Of a stretch of 61,765 nt of DNA, positions 25,146-34,746 are shown in pieces. The first letter of the stretch is position 1. Each line of letters begins with the position of its first letter. The position numbers were made by a program, and so were the translations under genes. Below the pieces are notes generated by a model that was given only the letters and a program-made list of their open reading frames with translations, did not search any database and was not told where the DNA came from. Source of the DNA: CAZYMI01 sp964648505 (GTDB taxonomy: Bacteria; Pseudomonadota; Alphaproteobacteria; Micavibrionales; Micavibrionaceae); the NCBI GenBank assembly GCA_964648505.1, contig CAZYMI010000011.1, forward strand, positions 1 through 61,765. The letters are read 5' to 3'.

Positions 25146-27865
25146 TACGCCTCGGTCTCACCTGTGGCTGCATCATCTTCATCCGTCTCTGCATCCTTAA
25201 CCAGCCATGCGACTGACACCACTTTCTCATTCTCTTCCACACGGAAGAGGGTGACGCCTTGGGCAGAGCGGCCCGTCATGCGGATATCGTGCACGGGCAT
25301 GCGGATGAGCTGCCCGCCGTCTGACACCATCATAATTTGATGGTCATCGGTGACGGGGAATGCGGCCACCACTTCTCCCCCATTTTTATTTGATAAGCCC
25401 ATATTCACAATGCCTGAGCCGCCACGACCCGTGACGCGATATTCGTATGATGAGGAGCGTTTGCCAAACCCTTTGACTGAAACTGATAGCAAAAATTGTT
25501 CGCGTGCTTTCATCACCTCGAACCGTTCTGCGCTGAGTTGAATATCGACTGTATCTTCATCCAGCGTGACCGCTTCATCGCCTTCCATGCCACGCAGCTT
25601 GGATGCCATTTTCAGATAGGCTGTACGTTCTTCTGCCGTCGCATCTGTGCTGTTGAGGATGGACATAGAAATTACCTCATCCCCTTTGCCCAGTTTAATA
25701 CCGCGCACGCCCGTTGATGTGCGGCCTGAAAACACGCGAATATCAGTCACCGGAAAACGGATAGCTTTTCCAAGCCTTGTTGCCAGCAAAACATCTTCAT
25801 TTTCGGCGCATATCTTAACAGAAACAAGTTTCTCGCCCTCTTCTTCCAGCTTCATGGCGATCAAACCGTTAGAACGGATGCTTTCAAAATCAGACAATTT
25901 GTTCCGGCGAACGCCACCTGTAGATGTGGCAAACATAATATCAAGTTTGCCGTATAACGTCAGATCTTCGGGCGCACGTAAAATGACGGAAATGTTTTCC
26001 CCTGCCTCAAGCGGCATCATATTAACAAGTGCCTTGCCACGCGCTTGGGGGTTACCAAGTGGCAATTGCCATACTTTGAGGCGATGCACGATACCGCGGC
26101 TGGTGAAGCACAAAATAGGCGTATGGGTAGACGCTACAAATACATCGGAGACAAAATCTTCATCCTTCGTTGCCATACTAGAACGGCCCTTGCCGCCTCG
26201 TTTTTGCGCGCGGTAGGTGGCAAGCGGCACACGTTTAATATAACCGCCATGGGTAATGGTAACAACCATATCTTCGCGCTGGATAAGATCTTCAATATCC
26301 GCATCAAACTCACTTTCAAGAATTTCGGTACGGCGCGGCGTAGCAAAACGGGCTTTAATATCCTCAAGCTCTTCTTTCATGACATCAAAAAGCTTTGTTT
26401 TGCTGCCTAAAATAGCAAGCAGCTCAGCAATTTGGCCTGTAATCTCGCGCAGCTCATCACCAATTTTATCACGTTCAAGCCCCGTCAGGCGATGCAAGCG
26501 CAAGTCTAGAATAGCTTTGGCCTGAACTTCTGACATCTGATACGTGCCATCGTCTAACACCATATGATCGGGATCATCGATCAGCGCGATCATCGGGGCA
26601 ATATCACCCGCAGCCCATGTTTTTGCTGTCAATTTCTCGCGCGCTGTATTTGGATCAGGGGCATTGCGTATAATAGCTATCACTTCATCGATGTTAGCAA
26701 CCGCAACACCAAGGCCTGCTAACACATGTGCCCGATCGCGGGCCTTGCCCAGATCATAGATTGTGCGGCGCGTAATGACTTCTTCGCGGAACTTAATAAA
26801 GGCGGAGATAAAATCACGCAGCAAAAGCATTTGCGGGCGGCCATGATTAAGCGCCAGCATGTTGCAAGGAAAATTGGTTTGCAGCTGCGTAAATTTATAA
26901 AGTTGGTTTAAAACAACGTCTGCATTTGCATCTTTTTTCAATTCAATAACAACACGCACGCCATCACGGTCTGACTCGTCACGAATTTCAGCCAGACCTT
27001 CAATAATTTTCTCGCGCCCGACTTCCCCTAAACGTTCAAGCAATTTACCCTTATTAACCTGATAAGGCACTTCATGAATAATGATGGCTTCTCGCTTTTC
27101 GCGGATCGTTTCCACAGATGTTTTAGCCCGCATGACAACAGAACCATTGCCTGTCATATAAGCTGCACGCGAACCGGATCGCCCAAGAATTTGCCCGCCG
27201 GTTGGGAAGTCTGGCGCAGGAATAATCTGCATAATCTGATCGTTTGTAATATCGCGATTATCGATCATGGCGATACAAGCATCAACAACCTCGCCCAGAT
27301 TGTGGGGCGGAATATTGGTAGCCATCCCCACGGCAATTCCGCCTGCGCCATTAATAAGCAGATTGGGAATTTTAGACGGCAGCACTTCGGGTTCTACAGT
27401 GGAATCATCGTAGTTTGGTTTAAAATTGACGGTTTCTTTATCGATATCCGCCAGCAGCTCCTCAGCTGATTTTGCCAAACGCGCTTCTGTGTATCGCATA
27501 GCTGCCGCAGGGTCGCCATCCATGGATCCGAAGTTTCCCTGCCCATCAATAAGCGGCAGCCGCATAGAAAATTCCTGCGCCATACGGACCATCGCTTCAT
27601 AAATCGCACTGTCGCCATGAGGATGGTATTTACCCATCACATCACCCACAATACGCGCTGATTTTTTATACGCTTTGTCTGATGAGTAGCCACCTTCTTT
27701 CATCGCATAGAAAATACGGCGATGAACGGGTTTTAATCCATCACGTACATCGGGCAATGCACGGCTTACGATTACGCTCATGGCATAATCGAGGTAGGAT
27801 TTTTTCATTTCCTCTTCAATCGTGACAGAGGCTTGTGATGGCGGAGTTTGGGCCATTTCGGACAT
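25145..27865 (-). CDS. gyrA: DNA gyrase subunit A
   Basis: 906 aa. N-terminal breakage-reunion domain with catalytic Tyr125 (AAMRYTEARLAK) and quinolone-determining region KYHPHGDSAIYEAMVRMAQ. Position 83 (E. coli numbering) is Ser and position 87 is Glu rather than Asp. The GyrA box QKRGGKGR is present before the C-terminal beta-pinwheel (IMMVSDGGQLIRMPV). The tail is acidic. GyrA with GyrB introduces negative supercoils. The gene lies between the DUF2059-like gene upstream (95-bp gap) and the racemase downstream. Confidence 0.97.
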   Translation of the reverse strand: MSEMAQTPPSQASVTIEEEMKKSYLDYAMSVIVSRALPDVRDGLKPVHRRIFYAMKEGGYSSDKAYKKSARIVGDVMGKYHPHGDSAIYEAMVRMAQEFSMRLPLIDGQGNFGSMDGDPAAAMRYTEARLAKSAEELLADIDKETVNFKPNYDDSTVEPEVLPSKIPNLLINGAGGIAVGMATNIPPHNLGEVVDACIAMIDNRDITNDQIMQIIPAPDFPTGGQILGRSGSRAAYMTGNGSVVMRAKTSVETIREKREAIIIHEVPYQVNKGKLLERLGEVGREKIIEGLAEIRDESDRDGVRVVIELKKDANADVVLNQLYKFTQLQTNFPCNMLALNHGRPQMLLLRDFISAFIKFREEVITRRTIYDLGKARDRAHVLAGLGVAVANIDEVIAIIRNAPDPNTAREKLTAKTWAAGDIAPMIALIDDPDHMVLDDGTYQMSEVQAKAILDLRLHRLTGLERDKIGDELREITGQIAELLAILGSKTKLFDVMKEELEDIKARFATPRRTEILESEFDADIEDLIQREDMVVTITHGGYIKRVPLATYRAQKRGGKGRSSMATKDEDFVSDVFVASTHTPILCFTSRGIVHRLKVWQLPLGNPQARGKALVNMMPLEAGENISVILRAPEDLTLYGKLDIMFATSTGGVRRNKLSDFESIRSNGLIAMKLEEEGEKLVSVKICAENEDVLLATRLGKAIRFPVTDIRVFSGRTSTGVRGIKLGKGDEVISMSILNSTDATAEERTAYLKMASKLRGMEGDEAVTLDEDTVDIQLSAERFEVMKAREQFLLSVSVKGFGKRSSSYEYRVTGRGGSGIVNMGLSNKNGGEVVAAFPVTDDHQIMMVSDGGQLIRMPVHDIRMTGRSAQGVTLFRVEENEKVVSVAWLVKDAETDEDDAATGETEA

Positions 27866-27960
27866 GGTTTTTCCTTTAAATGAATCTGGGTTTTACCCTA
27901 GCAATTCAGGCCCCCTAAAACAAGGTAAATAGCGATTTTACACCCGATCTATTACACAAG

Positions 27961-28428
27961 CTATTGATCTGATTTTTCAGGCTCAGTCTGAGGGCTTTGG
28001 GCTGATTTCAAGACACCGCGATCAATCGCTTTTTGAATGCTGTCTTGCAAGCCATTTAAATAAGCCTGCATTTTTCCCTCAGCAGATCGAGCTTCATCAG
28101 AGCTATAATAAGTAAGCATGGTTTTGAGTTCTGCTGTTGTAAAAGTTTTGGCCATGCTTTCAATGGATGCCCGTTCCACAGCGTCATAATCAGTGGCGAG
28201 CATTAAAGTGTTAACAAAGCTTTCCCTGTCTTTTTCCAAAACCTGACTGGATAGCGCGTAAATTGCGGCATCAATAATCGGCTTCACCGGCTTTACCTGA
28301 TGAAGCCTTGTTGCCAGAATCTTTCTTTCCTGATCGGCCACAATCGGCTGAACTTGCGGCTGAGCCAGCGCAACCTGCGTACAAAAAACACATAAAAAAA
28401 CTAAAAAAATACAGACTGATTTTCTCAT
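27961..28428 (-). CDS. Exported DUF2059-like protein
   Basis: 155 aa with a clear Sec signal peptide (hydrophobic residues 5-20, cleavage likely after VALA, residue 22). The mature part has a helical DUF2059-like pattern (FVNTLMLATDYDAVERASIE, then MAKTFTTAELKTMLTYYSSDEARSA). DUF2059 proteins are periplasmic and of unknown function. It lies between ssb (3-bp gap) and gyrA, so it is probably co-transcribed with ssb. Confidence 0.68.
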   Translation of the reverse strand: MRKSVCIFLVFLCVFCTQVALAQPQVQPIVADQERKILATRLHQVKPVKPIIDAAIYALSSQVLEKDRESFVNTLMLATDYDAVERASIESMAKTFTTAELKTMLTYYSSDEARSAEGKMQAYLNGLQDSIQKAIDRGVLKSAQSPQTEPEKSDQ

Positions 28429-28431
28429 GAT

Positions 28432-28917
28432 TTAAAACGGAATATCGTCTTCCATATCATCGACTGGTTTGCGGGCGGCTTTTGGCGCGGCAAAACCACC
28501 TGATGCTTGCTCGTCATATCCTTGATCGCTTGAACCATAAGATGGCGAAGATCCGCTACTACCCGATTTGCTGTCCAGCATTGTCAGTTCACCGCGATAA
28601 GGGCGCAAAACAATTTCAGTGGAATATTTTTCAGCGCCGTCTTTATCTGTCCATTTACGCGTTTCAAGCTGGCCTTCAATATAAACCTTGGCCCCTTTGC
28701 GCAGATAGTTTTCAGCGACATTCACAAGATTGTCATTAAAAATAACAACCCTGTGCCATTCTGTTTTTTCTTTGCGCTCACCGGAGGATTTATCCTTCCA
28801 GCTTTCTGATGTTGCAATGGAAAGATTAGCAACGCGACCCCCGGTCTGCATGGTCCGGACATCCGGATCCTTACCCAAATTACCAACTAAAATAACTTTA
28901 TTAATACTGCCTGCCAC
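28432..28917 (-). CDS. ssb: Single-stranded DNA-binding protein
   Basis: 161 aa. OB fold with AGSINKVILVGNLGKDPDVR and the EKTEWHRVVIFN strand, a low-complexity Gly/Ser linker and the conserved acidic tail EDDIPF that recruits partner proteins. I choose the GTG at 28917 because GAGG lies seven bases before it and MAGSINKV is the normal N-terminus; a TTG two codons upstream is too close to that site. ssb lies beside uvrA in many alphaproteobacteria; here a pseudogene separates them. Confidence 0.93.
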   Translation of the reverse strand: MAGSINKVILVGNLGKDPDVRTMQTGGRVANLSIATSESWKDKSSGERKEKTEWHRVVIFNDNLVNVAENYLRKGAKVYIEGQLETRKWTDKDGAEKYSTEIVLRPYRGELTMLDSKSGSSGSSPSYGSSDQGYDEQASGGFAAPKAARKPVDDMEDDIPF

Positions 28918-29033
28918 GACCAAACCTCACTGTTAACGGACTCAGATAATGGCTTGACCATAACGGGAACACATATGCCTGAAAAGCGACTTTTATTTAT
29001 TGACATAATTAATATCGTGCGTTAAAAAAGCAT

Positions 29034-29750
29034 ATGCCAAAAAATACAGCGTTGATGCTGGTCGACCTACAAAACAGATATTGCAGTCCTGAACATACCA
29101 GGCCCTTTTACGCACATATAGAGAACGCAGTGTAGAGAACGCAGTGAAAGTTTGCGCCGCTTTTTCACAAGCAGCGCGTCCGCATATGCCAATTATTCAT
29201 GTTGGTTATGCTGGAACATTCGAAGAAGTTCCCCATGTACCTCCTGTGCAACGCGGAAGCATAGCTGCACCATCATCGCTTGCCGCATTTTATCAGTCCG
29301 TACCTCAAGCACACGACCTTGTTTTTTGGAAACGCGATAGTCATCTGGTCACAGGCCCCACTCATCCGTTTTTAAAATACGCAAAACATAAAGGCCTTAA
29401 AACAATTTTTTGACTGTGATTTTCATCGTTTTCACTATGCTCTGCCACATCCTCGTGATTTTGTTTTTCTAAAAGCAACCGATGATTTGCTTCAAAGTAA
29501 TAAATATATTTTACCTCTACTCAGGCATAAACAAATTTCTCATGTTTATGTTGCAGGCGTAAACACAAGCGCTTGCGTTCTTGATACGGCCAAATCTTTA
29601 AGACGGGCGGGGTTCGATGTTACGATTTTAGAAGATTTATGTGGAGATAATAGCGGTACCCGACACCTTGCAGAAGAAAAACTTGCTAAAGCTTCAGAAA
29701 AATTAGGTATTCATCGCAGTGTAAGCGCGCGCCTTATACCCCGTATTTAA
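29034..29750 (+). pseudogene. Isochorismatase-family hydrolase, broken by two frameshifts
   Basis: Three reading-frame segments join into one cysteine-hydrolase protein of about 230 aa: MPKNTALMLVDLQNRYCSP (catalytic-type Asp) in the first frame, a middle segment, and FVFLKATDDLL with VAGVNTSACVLDTAKSLRRA (Lys and nucleophile Cys) back in the first frame. The first break is an exact 14-bp tandem duplication (29119-29132 and 29133-29146) that brings a TAG into frame. The second is one extra T in the T6 run at 29406-29411, giving a TGA. All catalytic positions remain, so decay is recent. It sits between ssb and uvrA. Confidence 0.85.
29119..29146. repeat. 14-bp tandem duplication inside the isochorismatase pseudogene
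   Basis: TAGAGAACGCAGTG occurs twice head to tail without mismatch. Removing one copy restores the frame through AHIENAVKVCAAF, so the duplication is the inactivating event. Confidence 0.9.
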
Positions 29751-29812
29751 ATTCTAACCTTGTCAAAAAGCCTTGCAGACCTAGCTTTATACAGGGTAGA
29801 AAGGCAACTATT

Positions 29813-32671
29813 ATGCTTAAATCAATCATTGTCAAAGGCGCACGCGAACATAACCTTAAAAACCTGACCGTTGAAATTCCGCGCGACAAGCTTGTCGTTA
29901 TCACGGGGTTATCAGGGTCAGGGAAATCGTCGCTCGCGTTCGATACCATTTACGCTGAAGGACAGCGGCGTTATGTGGAAAGTTTATCAGCCTACGCACG
30001 CCAATTTCTAGAAATGATGCAAAAGCCTGATGTTGATTCAATTGAAGGATTATCACCAGCTATTTCAATTGAACAGAAAACCACTTCAAAAAATCCCCGC
30101 TCTACTGTTGGCACCGTAACTGAGATTCATGATTATATGCGTTTATTATGGGCACGCATCGGCGTACCCTATTCCCCTGCAACAGGCTTACCGATTGAAA
30201 GCCAAACCGCAAGCCAAATGGTTGACCGTATAAAAACCATGGGCACAGGTGCGCGCCTTTATATTATGGCTCCTATTATAAGGGGCCGAAAGGGTGAATA
30301 TAAAAGAGAATTTGCTGACCTGCGTTCAAAAGGTTTTCAGAGATTAAAAATTGATGGCAAACTTTATGAAATCGATGACATTCCTACGCTTGATAAGAAA
30401 TTAAAGCACGATATTGATGTTGTTGTTGATCGCATCATCTTAAAAGATGATTTGGGTAACCGGCTGGCAGACTCAGTTGAAACAGCACTTAAATTAGCCG
30501 ATGGCCTTTTGATTGTTGAGCACGCCGATACCGGTGATCGGACCATTCTTTCCAGCAAGTTTGCTTGCCCCGTTTCCGGATTTACGATTGCTGAAATTGA
30601 GCCCCGTCTTTTTTCCTTTAACAGCCCTCATGGGGCCTGCCCCAGTTGTGACGGGCTTGGATTAAAGATGTATTTTGATGAGGATCTGGTTATTCCAGAC
30701 CCTGCAAAATCAATCAAGGACGGAGCCGTTGACCCGTGGTCAAAATCTTTTTCCAGCTACTATCTTCAGGCACTTGAAGCTGTTGTGAAATTTACAAAAG
30801 GGTCTATGACCAAGCCTTGGAAGGATCTTCCTGAAAAAACAAAGCAGATGATTTTGTATGGCTCGGGGGATGTTGCTGTTGCCATCACTTACGCAGATAA
30901 CCAGCGTTCCATGAAAACGAACAAACCTTTTGAAGGGGTCATTCCATCCCTTGAAAGACGACTGCTTGAAACAGACAGCGCCAGCGTTCGTGAAGATCTT
31001 GGCCGTTATCAAAACACATCGTCATGCGACGTTTGCAAAGGCGCGCGGCTAAAGCCTGAAGCCTTATCAGTGAAAATTGATCAAAAACATATCGCCAGCA
31101 TCAGTGAGCTTTCTATTGAAGATTCATTGGCGTGGTTTTCAGCCTTACCCAAAAAGCTGACACGTCAGCAAAACGATATCGCTGCGCGTATTTTAAAAGA
31201 AATCAATGACCGTCTTACCTTTTTAATGAATGTGGGGCTTGAATATTTATCTTTATCACGCACATCCGGTACTTTATCGGGCGGGGAATCACAACGCATA
31301 CGCCTGGCCTCTCAAATCGGATCGGGGCTTACAGGCGTGCTTTATGTACTTGATGAACCTTCAATAGGCCTGCACCAGCGCGACAATAACCGCCTGCTTG
31401 AAACACTTTATCACCTGCGCGATATTGGTAATACAGTTTTAGTTGTTGAGCATGATGAAGATGCTATTCGAAGTGCTGACTATTTAATTGATATGGGGCC
31501 AGGCGCTGGGACGCATGGCGGACAGGTTGTGGCCGCAGGCACGCCGCAGGAAGTCTTAGCCAACAAAAACAGTATAACAGCGCAGTATCTTAATGGTACA
31601 AAATCAATTCCACGCCCTACACACAGACGCCACGCCAAAGCAGACGGTAAAAAGCTGCAAATGTTGCGTGTGGTTAATGCGTCAGGCAATAATTTAAAAA
31701 ATTTAACAGCTGAAATTCCGTTGGGTACTTTTACATGTGTCACGGGTGTGTCGGGCTCTGGCAAGTCCACGCTTGTGATCGAAACTTTATTCCGCGCTAT
31801 ATCAAAGCAGCTTATGGGGTCAAAAGAGCACGCAGCCCCGCATAAATCTATCGAGGGATTGCAGTTTCTTGATAAAGTGATTGATATTGACCAATCACCA
31901 ATTGGGCGAACGCCACGGTCAAATCCTGCAACCTACACAGGGGCTTTCACGCCTATTCGCGAATGGTTTTCAGGGTTGCCTGAATCTAAAGCGCGCGGCT
32001 ATGAAGCGGGGCGTTTTTCATTCAACGTCAAGGGCGGGCGATGCGAAGCGTGTCAAGGCGACGGCCTCATTAAAATTGAAATGCATTTCCTACCAGATGT
32101 GTATGTGACATGCGAAACATGCCAGGGACGCCGTTATAACCGTGAAACACTTGAAGTGACCTATCGCGGAAAATCAATCGCTGATATTCTTGATATGACG
32201 ATTGAAGATGCAACATCATTCTTCAAAGCTGTTCCTTCCATCCGCAAAATTATGGATACGTTACTTGAAGTGGGCTTGGGTTATATTAAAGTTGGCCAGC
32301 AGGCAACAACATTATCAGGCGGCGAAGCACAGCGCGTTAAACTGGCAAAAGAGCTTGCACGCCGATCAACGGGGCAAACCCTTTACATTCTTGATGAACC
32401 AACAACAGGTCTGCACTTTGAAGATGTACGAAAACTGCTGGAAGTTTTGCACCGTCTTGTCGATCAGGGAAACACGGTGCTTGTGATCGAACATAATATG
32501 GAAGTGATCAAAACGGCTGACTGGGTCATTGATGTGGGCCCTGAAGGGGGTACAAAGGGTGGTAATATTGTGGCAGCTGGTACACCGGAAGATGTTGTAA
32601 AAATTAAAGAAAGCTATACAGGGCAATATTTAAAGCCGCTGTTAGGCGCGGCAAAACGAAAGAGCGCGTAG
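29813..32671 (+). CDS. uvrA: Excinuclease ABC subunit A
   Basis: 952 aa, full length. Two ABC modules: Walker A GLSGSGKSSLAFDTIYAEG and GVSGSGKSTLVIETLFRA, signature LSGGESQRIRLASQIG and LSGGEAQRVKLAKELA. Zinc modules are visible as C-x17-type CPVSGF...CPSCDG and CEACQGDG...CETCQGRR. UvrA recognises bulky DNA lesions with UvrB and is delivered by Mfd in transcription-coupled repair. AGAAAGG precedes the ATG. I saw no GTTC-N7-GTTC LexA box in the 62-bp upstream gap. Confidence 0.97.
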   Translation: MLKSIIVKGAREHNLKNLTVEIPRDKLVVITGLSGSGKSSLAFDTIYAEGQRRYVESLSAYARQFLEMMQKPDVDSIEGLSPAISIEQKTTSKNPRSTVGTVTEIHDYMRLLWARIGVPYSPATGLPIESQTASQMVDRIKTMGTGARLYIMAPIIRGRKGEYKREFADLRSKGFQRLKIDGKLYEIDDIPTLDKKLKHDIDVVVDRIILKDDLGNRLADSVETALKLADGLLIVEHADTGDRTILSSKFACPVSGFTIAEIEPRLFSFNSPHGACPSCDGLGLKMYFDEDLVIPDPAKSIKDGAVDPWSKSFSSYYLQALEAVVKFTKGSMTKPWKDLPEKTKQMILYGSGDVAVAITYADNQRSMKTNKPFEGVIPSLERRLLETDSASVREDLGRYQNTSSCDVCKGARLKPEALSVKIDQKHIASISELSIEDSLAWFSALPKKLTRQQNDIAARILKEINDRLTFLMNVGLEYLSLSRTSGTLSGGESQRIRLASQIGSGLTGVLYVLDEPSIGLHQRDNNRLLETLYHLRDIGNTVLVVEHDEDAIRSADYLIDMGPGAGTHGGQVVAAGTPQEVLANKNSITAQYLNGTKSIPRPTHRRHAKADGKKLQMLRVVNASGNNLKNLTAEIPLGTFTCVTGVSGSGKSTLVIETLFRAISKQLMGSKEHAAPHKSIEGLQFLDKVIDIDQSPIGRTPRSNPATYTGAFTPIREWFSGLPESKARGYEAGRFSFNVKGGRCEACQGDGLIKIEMHFLPDVYVTCETCQGRRYNRETLEVTYRGKSIADILDMTIEDATSFFKAVPSIRKIMDTLLEVGLGYIKVGQQATTLSGGEAQRVKLAKELARRSTGQTLYILDEPTTGLHFEDVRKLLEVLHRLVDQGNTVLVIEHNMEVIKTADWVIDVGPEGGTKGGNIVAAGTPEDVVKIKESYTGQYLKPLLGAAKRKSA

Positions 32672-32678
32672 CAATCTT

Positions 32679-33260
32679 ATGAAAGAAAATTATAAACAAC
32701 TTACACTAAGTATAAAAAATTGTACTTTGTGTAAAACCCACTTACCCCTTGGGCCCCGCCCTGTTTTTCAATTTCATCCAAAAGCAAAAATTTTAATCGC
32801 CGGACAAGCACCCGGTATAAAGGTGCACGAAACAGGAATTCCTTTTAATGATCCCAGTGGTAGCCGTTTACGTGAATGGATGGGGATTGATGAATCCGAT
32901 TTTTACAATCCACAGAAAATTGCAATTCTACCGATGGGCTTTTGTTACCCTGGCACCGGAAAATCTGGTGACTTACCTCCGCGGCCAGAATGCGCTGAAA
33001 AATGGCGAGAACAGATCTTAGCGCTTTTGCCCCATGTTGAGCTTACTCTTGTTATTGGGCAATATGCACAAAATTGGCATTTAAGAGACTTACAAAAAGA
33101 TTCGCTTACAGAGACCGTTCAAAACTGGAAAAGCTATTGGCCAAAAATACTGCCACTTCCTCACCCCAGCCCGCGTAATAATATCTGGCTCAAAAAGAAT
33201 CCTTGGTTTGAGAAAAAAATCGTGCCAAAACTGCAAGCGCGCATAAAACAAGTTCTATAA
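32679..33260 (+). CDS. Uracil-DNA glycosylase family protein with predicted Fe-S cluster
   Basis: 193 aa. UDG superfamily motif A is GQAPG (42-46) with VHETGIPFNDPSGSRLREWM after it; motif B is HPSPRN (162-167). Four cysteines at 15, 18, 89 and 105 have nearly the spacing of the [4Fe-4S] ligands of family 4 enzymes. The R-x-x-H insert of the covalent UdgX type is not apparent. It likely excises uracil or another damaged base. It lies 7 bp after uvrA, so it is in one operon with nucleotide-excision repair. Confidence 0.82.
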   Translation: MKENYKQLTLSIKNCTLCKTHLPLGPRPVFQFHPKAKILIAGQAPGIKVHETGIPFNDPSGSRLREWMGIDESDFYNPQKIAILPMGFCYPGTGKSGDLPPRPECAEKWREQILALLPHVELTLVIGQYAQNWHLRDLQKDSLTETVQNWKSYWPKILPLPHPSPRNNIWLKKNPWFEKKIVPKLQARIKQVL

Positions 33261-33272
33261 ATCTTGACAATA

Positions 33273-33773
33273 CTAATAAGAAATATGTTCAGACTTCGGC
33301 CACCAATAAACAGACACCCCCCAAGCAAGTGCTGCGAAAATATGTACCACTGATATACCCGTCATAATTCCCATGACGGAAAATGATAAAAACACTGCAC
33401 TGGCCATCAGCGACTTTTGTAGATCATCTCTTTTCAAAAAGATTTGAAGTGCAACACGCTTTTGCCACGCAAAAAAAGCTGTATAAACAATTATCAGTGC
33501 GATCAGCAACCGAATAATACAATATTTTACAAGCATATCAAAAGTTGGTTCTTGCTGTATATCTGCAAAAGCAAAGCGTAAAGCTGCGCCAAAACTCGTC
33601 AACGAGTCTTCAGGTTCATTCGTAAAAATAAAACCCCAATGAAGTGCATTCAATAAAAATAAAATACTCACAATAAATAATGTCATGAGTGCGCGTGACT
33701 TATCACCCTGCCAAATGCGCCAGGTACAGAATCCAGCGACCAAAACATATATCGCGATAACAAGGTAAGGCAT
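33273..33773 (-). CDS. Hypothetical membrane protein, 166 aa
   Basis: I do not recognise a family. Four or five hydrophobic helices (about residues 3-17, 27-45, 85-105 and 122-158) are separated by short loops; there is no obvious catalytic motif. The N-terminus ends the first helix with WRIWQGDKSRALMTLF. Gene order gives no clue: it is convergent with the UDG gene (12-bp gap) and divergent from a pseudogene, at the edge of a decayed accessory stretch. Confidence 0.6.
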   Translation of the reverse strand: MPYLVIAIYVLVAGFCTWRIWQGDKSRALMTLFIVSILFLLNALHWGFIFTNEPEDSLTSFGAALRFAFADIQQEPTFDMLVKYCIIRLLIALIIVYTAFFAWQKRVALQIFLKRDDLQKSLMASAVFLSFSVMGIMTGISVVHIFAALAWGVSVYWWPKSEHISY

Positions 33774-33897
33774 GACGGTGCTTCACAAAATGTACTTTAC
33801 TTTTGCAAAGATACATTGAATTTGAGAGGACTAAAAGCATAAACAGCACCCTGGTAGCTCTAGCCAAGTAACTGATTTTTAGTGTAAAGTTAGTGAA

Positions 33898-34685
33898 ATG
33901 TTATTTTTAAGATCCCAATCGCGTCCGCCAAATTACCGTATGGCGCTGAGCGCGGAAATGTCCTGTTCCTGTTCCTGTTCCTGATCCTGATCCTGATTGC
34001 GGTCGCACTGTTTGCTGCGCTATCATATGCTGTTACTCGTATGAGCGGAGGAGGGAACAATAGCATAGATTCAGAAACGCGCTCACTTCACTTTACAATA
34101 CGCCTCAACACTTTCTCAAGCTATTCAGCGACTTAAGATTATTGTTGGGTGTCAAGATAATCAGATAAGCTTTGAATTACTGCCCTTTAATAATCCAGCC
34201 GCGCAATATTACAATGCAAACAGCCCTACTAACTTATCATGTCATGTTTTTGCCAAAGCGGCGGCGGAATTGCTTCCCAAAATATTCCCGATAGTTTCGG
34301 TACAACCGCCGAGCTCTTCTACCATAGCTGGACATGTATTCCTTCCGTTGGTCGCGGCACTGGCATAGACGAAAGTAACAATGACTGTACAGCAATGGAT
34401 GGCTCAGAACTCCTAATGTTTGTATCTAATATTGATCTTGAAACGTGTTTAATCATTAACAAAAGCGCTTCTATTCCTACCTATAATTGAGAGCCTCCCC
34501 AAGATCATAGTGCTGCATGAGAACCTGTATTTCTATACTTTAATGGTATAATTACAGGAGGATACCAAATTACCGACCGATCGGGAAATCGAGGCTTCGA
34601 CGGCAAGGCATATGGTTGTTTCGAAGGTGATGCTGTTCCTGCACAGGACACATACCATATGTTTTATGTGCTTCTTGCCCGATAG
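33898..34685 (+). pseudogene. Decayed type IV prepilin-like exported protein
   Basis: No single frame spans this 0.8-kb stretch, but consecutive segments in alternating frames form one protein: ERGNVLF plus a long hydrophobic helix ending AVALFAALSYAVTR, then QYASTLSQAIQRLKIIVGC and NLSCHVF, then GGGIASQN...SELLMFVSNIDLETCLIINK, then YGCFEGDAVPAQDTYHMFY ending VLLAR. At least three frameshifts (near 33960, 34095 and 34255) and two in-frame TGA codons (34488, 34518) break it. The layout resembles prepilin-like proteins of Micavibrio-type genomes as I remember them. The helix is lengthened by a hexanucleotide repeat. The extent of the 5' end is uncertain. Confidence 0.7.
33962..33997. repeat. 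Hexanucleotide repeat 3x CCTGTT + 3x CCTGAT
   Basis: Six contiguous 6-bp units within the hydrophobic helix of the prepilin-like pseudogene, coding alternately for LF and LI dipeptides. Unit length keeps frame, so expansion changes helix length only. Confidence 0.9.
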
Positions 34686-34746
34686 TTATGATTTGACTGA
34701 ACACTCTTAAAAAGTCCGATTTTTTACAAACCAAGGTCGAAAAAAC

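Noticed and set aside
27394..27618. Open frames antisense to gyrA, mfd, uvrA and other large genes
   Set aside because: They lie wholly within well-recognised genes, lack ribosome binding sites and show no recognisable protein features.
29751..29812. LexA/SOS box upstream of uvrA
   Set aside because: No GTTC-N7-GTTC or GAAC-N7-GAAC pattern was found, so SOS control is not supported here.
33962..33997. CRISPR-like or VNTR array
   Set aside because: The six units are 6 bp, without spacers, and lie inside a coding remnant; it is a microsatellite.
34488..34520. In-frame TGA codons in the prepilin-like stretch as stop-codon recoding
   Set aside because: Many intact genes here (for example LysR, exoD and the ELM1 gene) end in TGA, and the locus also has frameshifts, so decay explains them.
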